Below, in pieces: positions 1-5,547 of a stretch of 6,991 bases of DNA. Source of the stretch: DATELY01 sp035276085 (GTDB lineage: Bacteria; Pseudomonadota; Gammaproteobacteria; Steroidobacterales; Steroidobacteraceae). Where the stretch lies: NCBI GenBank assembly GCA_035276085.1, contig DATELY010000214.1, positions 1 to 6,991 of the forward strand, written 5' to 3'. The notes beneath the pieces were generated by a model, which saw nothing but the letters and a program-made list of their open reading frames with translations, made no database searches and had not been told where the DNA came from. Numbering within the stretch: the first letter of the stretch is position 1; the number at the start of each line of letters is the position of its first letter. Made by a program: the position numbers and the translations under genes.

Positions 1-1330
1 CCAAACGAATGCCGAACAATCCCGTGCTCGTGGCAGTGGAAGGTGCCGCTGCAATCAGGATGCGGGCAGGAGCCGCTCCTGCATTGAATGTGTACTGCCC
101 TTCTCCGATCCAGTCATCGATCAACGCGTCGGCTTGCGCGACCGCCACACGCAAAGAAGTCAGGCTCGCCGGAAAACCGAAGTCCTCGACCTGAAGCTTG
201 TACGCACCCGCGGCGAGCGCAGCCGAGTTCGCGGCATAGATGCTCGGTGTTTTTGGGTCTGGATCGACATCACCGATCAGGACACTCGCATAGACCGGTG
301 TTGCACCCTGCGAGATCCTGACCGCGATGCTGCCCACACCCACCGCGCCGTTCGGCTCGACCGATGAGTACAGCTTGATCTGTCCCGCATTGGCAGTGAA
401 ATCCACTCCCGCCGTTTCTCCCGGCTGACTATGCAGGAGTTGACTGCCTTGGATGATCAACGTCTTGAAGCTCGTCAGCGACTGAGGAAACTGTGCATCG
501 CTGGTCTTCAGCGTGTACGTTCCCGTCGTTGGCAGGTTTACGGTCACGGGTACAGGCAAAGTTCCGACCGCCTGAATCACATCCTTGATCACAGGACCGG
601 AAGGATCGGCGCTCACGTTTACGCCATATAAGCCGGCTGAACCTGCAGTGACATGCGCTTGCACACTCACCACGTACTCGCCTTGCTGTGACGCATTGAA
701 GGATGCAGGAAAGGTGCTCACACCTGTAGGCCCAAATAATGGAGTGCCATCGGGCAGAAGAACGTTTGCATCAAGTGACTGCAGCGCCGCTGGAAACGCT
801 TGGTCGACGAGGTTCAGTGAATAGTTGCCTGCCACGTCAATCTGAACCGGAATGAGCGCCACGAACGCCGTATCGCTCGGCACTCCAGCCGCATTCACGG
901 AGCCCGCCTCATCCACCAGCGCGGTCCCGCCACTCACGCTGCTCACGCGGATTGAATACAAGCCGGATTCCTGTCCGCTATCCGTCTCGCCCAACACGTG
1001 AATACGGTAGTCGCCCGCCTCGGCGGTGAAGGTGTCGATTCCCGTTTCACCAGGACCCAGATCGATCTGCGCAACGGTCTGCCCGTCGTGCACGATGACC
1101 GCTCGCAATCTCGCAAGCGGCGCTGGAAGACCTCGATCACGGAGCTCGAACTCGTACGTACCCGCCGTTGCAATAGCGAATGTCTTGGCCGGCGGCAGCG
1201 CGAAGGCTGCTTCGGTCGTGGCCACCATCTCGCTGGTCGCAAGCACGGTCTCCGCATGCACACTCATCGTGGGCACGCAAGCTGCGGCCATACCAGTCGC
1301 AATGGCGATGAAGCGGAAAAACAGACGCAT
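1..1330 (-). CDS. Exported protein with four or more tandem ~105-residue beta-type repeats (3' end beyond the window)
   Basis: I do not recognise a named family. The ATG at 1330 opens a frame of 443 codons with no stop before the left edge. A signal peptide begins MRLFFRFIAIATGMAAACVP and has a VHA-E cleavage site after Ala26. The mature part is low in Lys, has no Cys, and is rich in Ala, Gly, Val, Thr and Ser, as in secreted beta-sandwich proteins. Four diverged repeats align. Their first strands are TYEFELRD (58), NYSLNLVD (169), TYTLKTSD (271) and AYKLQVED (376), each followed by a 'FPxxLxSL' block: GLPAPLARL, AFPAALQSL, QFPQSLTSF, GFPASLTSL. In most, an 'F-A-G-Y' strand and a GLYxIxVS strand close the unit. 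Position after an exosortase and TPR gene suggests a surface or matrix protein, perhaps a sorting substrate, but the C-terminus is outside. The third repeat lacks a clear GLY. Coding status is strongly supported; function is inference. Confidence 0.85.
   Translation of the reverse strand, partial: MRLFFRFIAIATGMAAACVPTMSVHAETVLATSEMVATTEAAFALPPAKTFAIATAGTYEFELRDRGLPAPLARLRAVIVHDGQTVAQIDLGPGETGIDTFTAEAGDYRIHVLGETDSGQESGLYSIRVSSVSGGTALVDEAGSVNAAGVPSDTAFVALIPVQIDVAGNYSLNLVDQAFPAALQSLDANVLLPDGTPLFGPTGVSTFPASFNASQQGEYVVSVQAHVTAGSAGLYGVNVSADPSGPVIKDVIQAVGTLPVPVTVNLPTTGTYTLKTSDAQFPQSLTSFKTLIIQGSQLLHSQPGETAGVDFTANAGQIKLYSSVEPNGAVGVGSIAVRISQGATPVYASVLIGDVDPDPKTPSIYAANSAALAAGAYKLQVEDFGFPASLTSLRVAVAQADALIDDWIGEGQYTFNAGAAPARILIAAAPSTATSTGLFGIRL
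1253..1330 (-). other. Signal peptide of the repeat protein (SPase I favoured, SPase II possible)
   Basis: Residues 1-26 have Arg2 and Arg6, a hydrophobic core and Val-His-Ala before Glu27, a standard signal peptidase I site. Within it MAAAC, with Cys18, also resembles a lipobox, so a lipoprotein cannot be excluded. The absence of Leu or Val at -3 and the good VHA site favour simple secretion. Confidence 0.65.
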
Positions 1331-1335
1331 GACGA

Positions 1336-1342
1336 TCCCTTC
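1336..1342 (-). promoter_or_regulatory. Ribosome binding site of the repeat-protein gene
   Basis: GAAGGGA lies five bases before the ATG at 1330. It is the best Shine-Dalgarno match in the window. Together with the signal peptide that starts immediately after the ATG, it fixes the start of this gene. Confidence 0.75.
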
Positions 1343-1356
1343 GCGCGCGAGCGCGC
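1343..1356 (-). repeat. GC-only hairpin directly before the ribosome binding site
   Basis: On the minus strand GCGCGCTCGCGCGC can fold as a perfect 5-bp stem around CTCG. It ends one base before the GAAGGGA motif of the repeat-protein gene. The copies of ATCGTCA on each side of this stretch (one abutting the start codon) form a short direct repeat. With no T-run it is not a terminator. It could influence ribosome access or protect a processed mRNA end, but chance in GC-rich DNA is also possible. Confidence 0.4.
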
Positions 1357-1392
1357 TCTGACGATTCTTTAGTTGGTTGATAAAACGCGCGG

Positions 1393-3792
1393 TCAGCCGG
1401 CTTGCGTAAGCTGCTCCAACGTCGCACGCGCTTCTTGATGACCGTGGAATTCCCTTCCCGATGCCACGGCGGCAGCGAGGTTCTTCATGGCCTCTCCCTT
1501 ATCACCCGCGCGCAGCTGCGCCATCCCTAAGTGATAACGCATCAGCGGTGACTCCGGCACTTTCTCGACAGCCTGCTGCAGCAGCGACACGGCGTCCGCG
1601 AATTCGCCGCGCTTGTACTTCACCCAGCCGCGTGTGTTGAGGAATGCCGGATTCGTTTCGTTCTGCAGCTTCGTCGACAGCTCGTAGGCCCGATCGAGGC
1701 TCGCGCGATCGTCGCGATAGCTCACCAGGAGCATGGCCAGGTTATTGGCGGCTGTGATGGACTGCGGCTCGCGCTTGACCAGCTCGTCATAGGTGCGAAT
1801 GGCATCGTCCGTGCGCCCCTGTCGTTCATACAAGGCCGCAAGGTCTGTGGCCAGGGCGGCTGCTCCCTTCGTCGCCTTCACGCCACGTTCGAGCGTTGCA
1901 AGAGCAGCATCGGAATTCTTGGCGGCGAGATGCGCGACCGCCAGACCGCGATAGGGACTCCACCACTGACTGGCCTTCGCGATCGCCGACTCGAATACCG
2001 CTGTTGCCGACTGCAGGTCTCCGCGTGAGGTGAGGATCTCACCTTTCAGGTTGAGAGCAATGACGTTGTCCGGCTGCTTCGCGATGACATCATTGAGCCG
2101 CGCCAATGCTCGTTCCGGTTGCTTGCGTGCCAGATCCAGCCGCACAAGGGCGGCCAGTGGCTCGGCGGCATCCGGCTTGATCTCGAGCGCACGCTCGTAA
2201 GCGACCGCGGCCTTGTCCGGCTCTTTGTGCGACTCCGCCACCACTCCTTGCAGGTAATGGCCCAGCGGAATCTCCGGGTGCGCCCGGACGATTTCGTTTG
2301 CAGTCAGCTCGGCGGCCTGCAGGTCGCGCAATTGAGCCTGCACGCGAAACAGTTGCTCCAGCGCTGCGACATCCCCGGGCGTCTCCTTGACGATCTGCTC
2401 GAGAATCGGTCTCGCCTCTTCCGCCTTGCCACCGCGCACCAATAGTTGCGCCAAGTCCATGCGCGTGCCCGTGTCCCCGGGATTCTCCTGCACTGCCGAA
2501 CGCAGCAGCTCTTCCGCCAACGGCGTCTCGTGGTTCTGCAGGTGCGCGCGCGCCAGCGCACGCTTGATATTCGTAGCGGTCGGCCGGTCGCGCAGCACTG
2601 CGCGCAAGTCCGCGATCGCTGCCGCCGTATCGCCTCGCGCCAGCGCAAGATTGCCGCGCAACAGCAGCGCGTCGTTGTCACGCGGGTTCTCCTTCAGCAC
2701 CTCTTCAATGAGCTTCGCGGCAGGTTCCACCTGCTGTTTTTGTACGAGCAACGCGGCGAGCCGATTGCGCGCCATCAGCGCTTCGGGCTTGGTGTCGAAC
2801 CGGCGAATGAGGTCGCGGTACTCGACCTCGGCCTTGTCACGCTTGCCGCTCGACTCGTAGAAGCGCGCGAATGCCAGCTTGAGCTCACCGTTGTCCGCGT
2901 CGGACTGGATGAACTGCCGCCATTGCTGTTCCGCCTGCTCGAAGCTGCGATTGGACTGCATCATCTGCACCAATGCGATCTTCGCGCTGACGTCATCGGG
3001 CGCCATTGCAATGGCCTCACGCAGCGTGGTTTCGGCGCGATCGATGTCCTTGCGCATCAGATAGAAGCGAGCCAGGCGATAGCGATGCGGCAACTCCTTG
3101 GGCTTGAGCTCCACGACCTTGCGCAGTTGCGCTTCAGCGACGTCGGGCCGCTCGTGTTCGAGCTCGAGCTCAGCGAGGATCACCCGCAGATCCGTGCTGG
3201 CGGGCACGTGCTGCAGCCCGGACTGGATCACCTCAATGGCCTTGTCGCTGCGCGCGTTCTGACGATACAGCGAAGCCAGCAGAGCAATTGCGTATTCATC
3301 TCCTGGCGCGCCGGCGACCGCCGCTTCTGCATCTTCGAATGCTCCAGGGACGTCTTGTCGTTGCGCTCGCGCAGCGCCACGGACCGTCAACAACTGAGGA
3401 TTCTTGGGGTCCTGCTTCAGACCCTCCTCTACGAGCGGCAGCACACGATCGATCGCACCGCCCACCAGGAACAATCGCGCCAACGCAGCGCGCGCCGCGT
3501 GGTGCGCAGGGTCGCTGTCGATCGCGGCCTGATAGTGGCCCACCGACTGTCGCGGATCTCCGAGTTTTTCCGCCGTGCGTCCCGCATCGTATTGCGCCGT
3601 CGCATCCTTTGGATCGATCTGGAGCGCATTGCTGAACTCGACACGTGCCTTTTCATAGTTGGCAGCAGCGAAATACTGCTCGCCCTTTTCTATGTAATGA
3701 GCCTTGCGTTGTTCAGCACCGGTGCAACCCGCTGTGTGGGTCAGCGCGAGCGCAAGTGACACGGCACCCAACAACCGCAGTGTCGGTTTCAT
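1393..3792 (-). CDS. Long TPR-repeat protein with lipoprotein-type signal, PrsT-like
   Basis: Probable periplasm-facing scaffold lipoprotein of the exosortase/exopolysaccharide locus. The ATG at 3792 gives 799 residues beginning MKPTLRLLGAVSLALA. An in-frame TTG two codons upstream (3798) is possible but less likely. Neither has a strong ribosome binding site. The N-terminus is a typical export signal, with Lys2 and Arg6 before a hydrophobic stretch, ending in HTAGC with Cys23 as the candidate lipidated residue. From about residue 31 to 790 the chain parses into about 22 consecutive TPR units of about 34 residues. Many show the W/L-G-Y-A-P type spacing and end in DPKD, NPRD, NPGD or KPDA turns. 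Almost nothing else is present, so it should form one superhelix that binds protein partners. Exosortase loci often carry a TPR lipoprotein called PrsT, usually somewhat longer. The context fits, but TPR similarity alone cannot prove orthology. It is followed by the repeat protein 62 bases downstream. Confidence 0.88.
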   Translation of the reverse strand: MKPTLRLLGAVSLALALTHTAGCTGAEQRKAHYIEKGEQYFAAANYEKARVEFSNALQIDPKDATAQYDAGRTAEKLGDPRQSVGHYQAAIDSDPAHHAARAALARLFLVGGAIDRVLPLVEEGLKQDPKNPQLLTVRGAARAQRQDVPGAFEDAEAAVAGAPGDEYAIALLASLYRQNARSDKAIEVIQSGLQHVPASTDLRVILAELELEHERPDVAEAQLRKVVELKPKELPHRYRLARFYLMRKDIDRAETTLREAIAMAPDDVSAKIALVQMMQSNRSFEQAEQQWRQFIQSDADNGELKLAFARFYESSGKRDKAEVEYRDLIRRFDTKPEALMARNRLAALLVQKQQVEPAAKLIEEVLKENPRDNDALLLRGNLALARGDTAAAIADLRAVLRDRPTATNIKRALARAHLQNHETPLAEELLRSAVQENPGDTGTRMDLAQLLVRGGKAEEARPILEQIVKETPGDVAALEQLFRVQAQLRDLQAAELTANEIVRAHPEIPLGHYLQGVVAESHKEPDKAAVAYERALEIKPDAAEPLAALVRLDLARKQPERALARLNDVIAKQPDNVIALNLKGEILTSRGDLQSATAVFESAIAKASQWWSPYRGLAVAHLAAKNSDAALATLERGVKATKGAAALATDLAALYERQGRTDDAIRTYDELVKREPQSITAANNLAMLLVSYRDDRASLDRAYELSTKLQNETNPAFLNTRGWVKYKRGEFADAVSLLQQAVEKVPESPLMRYHLGMAQLRAGDKGEAMKNLAAAVASGREFHGHQEARATLEQLTQAG
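3724..3792 (-). other. Lipoprotein-type signal peptide of the TPR protein
   Basis: Residues 1-23 end at Cys23 in ALTHTAGC. The -1 Gly and -2 Ala suit signal peptidase II. Thr at -3 and His at -4 are not typical of a lipobox, so lipidation is likely but not certain. No Asp follows the cysteine (the next residue is Thr), so the inner-membrane retention signal known from enterobacteria is absent. If lipidated, transfer to the outer membrane is plausible. Confidence 0.65.
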
Positions 3793-3896
3793 ATACAAAT
3801 TCTGGTGACAGGGACGCCCGCGAGGGCCAAGAATGTTCGAATCGTTGCGAGACGATCGTAGGCGGGCGACTTGACGACTGTGTGACAGCTAATGCG
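3793..3896 (-). other. Spacer between the transferase and the TPR gene; no clear promoter or terminator
   Basis: This 104-base gap is the largest in the visible locus. Read on the minus strand it holds a short inverted repeat, ATCGT-(6)-ACGAT (plus-strand 3841-3856), and a 4-bp GCCC/GGGC hairpin (3816-3827). Neither is followed by a T-run, so neither is a convincing intrinsic terminator. I found no good -35/-10 pair and no RpoN-type TGGCAC-N5-TTGC site. An internal promoter remains possible, because the gap is long for a tightly coupled operon. Confidence 0.4.
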
Positions 3897-5534
3897 CTAC
3901 ACACCGCGCAGCAAGCACATCAGCGCCAGACTCAGGCAGGCGGCACACGGCACCCGCCACATGCGTCCGGCAACGCCGAGCAACGACTCGAGTCCATAAA
4001 GCAGCGCAATCAACTTCGCAATGCTCGTACTCACTGCGGGAATCGAGAACGCGCCCGGCAGATTCGGCACGGCGAGCGCCGCGAATACAACCAGCACATC
4101 GAGCGAGGTAAGGCGGAAACGTCGATCAGCGGACAGTCGCAAGCGAATGACGATGGCAAGGGTCAGTGCAATGAAGATGATCCACTCCCCCACCGGTGCC
4201 AGCTCGCTGACCGAGGCTCCAACTTGTGAATCGAAATACACTGCCATGACGATCGTCGTGTACAGCGCACACTTCTCGGGCCATCCCGTGGACTCGCTCG
4301 ACCACTTTCGTACGAGGGCATGAAGGAGGATTGCAGCGATCACACCGGCCATGATGCGCACATCCGGACTGGGTAACGGCAGCGCAGCGCCGACGAGCAA
4401 CAGATAAATCGCCATGGTCACCGAGACCGTCATCAGCGCCCATCGCGGCAGCCGCTGGGGTCGAGTGCTCCAATACAGCATCCGGCTCAACGAGCCCCGA
4501 GCGATTTCGGGGCTGGCCGCACGTCGCAAGGTCCAGCCCCAACGGGTCGCCCAATGCAGCGCCACCAGAACTATCAGCGCGTAAACGCAGAATGCCGTGA
4601 GGATCAGCAGATCGCTTTCGAAGCGCATGAACCACGCAGCCACGAACAGTGCTGCCTGCAGGCAGTAAATGATGACCACGGCCTCGTGATGGTCGAAACC
4701 GTAGGTCAACAGGCGATGATGAATGTGATTGCGGTCCGCTGAGAACGGGGAGCGGCGCGCCAGGATCCGTCGCGTCATGACCATGAGCGTGTCGATGATG
4801 GGAACACCCAACAGCAGCAACGGAAGTGCCGTGCTCAGTGGCGAGGATTTTTCCTGGGTCAGTACGATCGACAGCACACCGGCCGAGAAGCCCAGGAGCT
4901 GACTGCCCCCATCGCCCATGAACACACGCGCTGGATGTGTGTTGAAGCGCAGGAAACCCAGAATCGCGCCGACACTTGTCAGCGCGACCGCACCAACGAA
5001 TGGATGGCCAGATTTCAACGACAGCAGTGCCAGCGCGGACAACGATAGCAACGTCGTTCCGCCTGCCAGGCCATCCAGACCATCAGCCAGGTTGATGGCA
5101 TTCGTCACGCCCAGAATGAAGAAGAATGTCAGCGGTGCGGCGACCCATCCGGGCAACTCGTAGCGATCGACCAGCGTCAGACTGCTGATGCTGATGTCGC
5201 CCCACACCATGACGATCAGCACGGCAACGATCTGACCCACGAACTTCGGTCCCGCCGCGAGCGTGAAGCGATCGTCGATCACACCGAATATCAACAGCAC
5301 GATCACTCCCGCGAGGTACGCGGGCATCGGCTGCGCGAAGTCCCTGAACAATGTCAATCCGAGCAGCAGCCCGATCGCCATGGCGATGCCGCCCACGCGG
5401 GGAATCGGGGTGGAATGGACCTTCCGGTCGCCCGGAGCATCCAATACCTGCCAGCGACCGGCCACCTGCATGAGTGGCGGAATCAACGCCATCGTCACGG
5501 TCATGGCGACCAGGAAGCCCAGCATCCAGTCCAT
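3897..5534 (-). CDS. WecA/MraY-family polyprenyl-phosphate sugar-1-phosphate transferase with extra C-terminal membrane domain
   Basis: Inner-membrane enzyme expected to transfer a sugar-1-phosphate, probably an N-acetylhexosamine phosphate, from a UDP-sugar to undecaprenyl phosphate. This is the first step of a lipid-linked glycan. The ATG at 5534 gives 545 residues. An upstream in-frame extension exists but runs inside the exosortase gene in another frame and has none of the family's character. Family motifs are in order: DRKVHSTPIPRVGG at 36-49, Asp-Asp at 87-88 in GVIDDRF, NAINLADGLDGLAGG at 145-159, RVFMGDGG at 203-210 and the WecA-type DRNHIHHRL at 267-275. These cover the usual family length of roughly 330-370 residues. 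Residues about 365-545 are additional, with several hydrophobic segments. The start is 11 bases after the exosortase stop, so translational coupling is likely. The family is certain; the sugar donor cannot be read from the sequence. An exopolysaccharide role is inferred from the neighbours. Confidence 0.93.
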   Translation of the reverse strand: MDWMLGFLVAMTVTMALIPPLMQVAGRWQVLDAPGDRKVHSTPIPRVGGIAMAIGLLLGLTLFRDFAQPMPAYLAGVIVLLIFGVIDDRFTLAAGPKFVGQIVAVLIVMVWGDISISSLTLVDRYELPGWVAAPLTFFFILGVTNAINLADGLDGLAGGTTLLSLSALALLSLKSGHPFVGAVALTSVGAILGFLRFNTHPARVFMGDGGSQLLGFSAGVLSIVLTQEKSSPLSTALPLLLLGVPIIDTLMVMTRRILARRSPFSADRNHIHHRLLTYGFDHHEAVVIIYCLQAALFVAAWFMRFESDLLILTAFCVYALIVLVALHWATRWGWTLRRAASPEIARGSLSRMLYWSTRPQRLPRWALMTVSVTMAIYLLLVGAALPLPSPDVRIMAGVIAAILLHALVRKWSSESTGWPEKCALYTTIVMAVYFDSQVGASVSELAPVGEWIIFIALTLAIVIRLRLSADRRFRLTSLDVLVVFAALAVPNLPGAFSIPAVSTSIAKLIALLYGLESLLGVAGRMWRVPCAACLSLALMCLLRGV

Positions 5535-5542
5535 GACGTCAG

Positions 5543-5547
5543 CTCTC
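5543..5547 (-). promoter_or_regulatory. Probable ribosome binding site of the sugar-phosphate transferase
   Basis: GAGAG lies eight bases before the ATG at 5534 and overlaps the TGA stop of the exosortase gene. It is a modest Shine-Dalgarno match. Its position supports the ATG at 5534 as the start and suggests that ribosomes finishing the exosortase can restart here. Confidence 0.5.

Larger units (their letters stand above)
1331..1392 (-). other. Spacer before the repeat-protein gene
   Basis: Sixty-two bases separate the TPR stop from the next ATG. The minus-strand order is a short A/T-richer stretch (GTTTTATCAACCAACTAAAG), then a GC-only hairpin, then a good ribosome binding site. No convincing promoter or T-run terminator is visible, so read-through from the TPR gene is the simplest reading. 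Confidence 0.5.

Noticed and set aside
943..1427. Overlapping short open frames on both strands in the repeat-protein 5' region
   Set aside because: They are out of frame with the signal-peptide gene starting at 1330 and consist mostly of Arg/Ser/Cys-rich sequence with no domain.
2446..3759. 437-codon plus-strand open frame opposite the TPR gene
   Set aside because: It is antisense to a clear repeat protein, is very rich in Arg, His, Gln and Leu, and has no recognisable domain. It is a by-product of GC-rich codon use.
3816..3856. Two short inverted repeats in the transferase-TPR spacer as terminator or operator
   Set aside because: The stems are only 4-5 bp and no T-run follows, so chance is as good an explanation.
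3793..3896. RpoN (-24/-12) promoter before the TPR gene
   Set aside because: The spacer was read for TGGCAC-N5-TTGC, known upstream of some PEP-CTERM genes; the only TTGGCC stretch lacks the -12 part.
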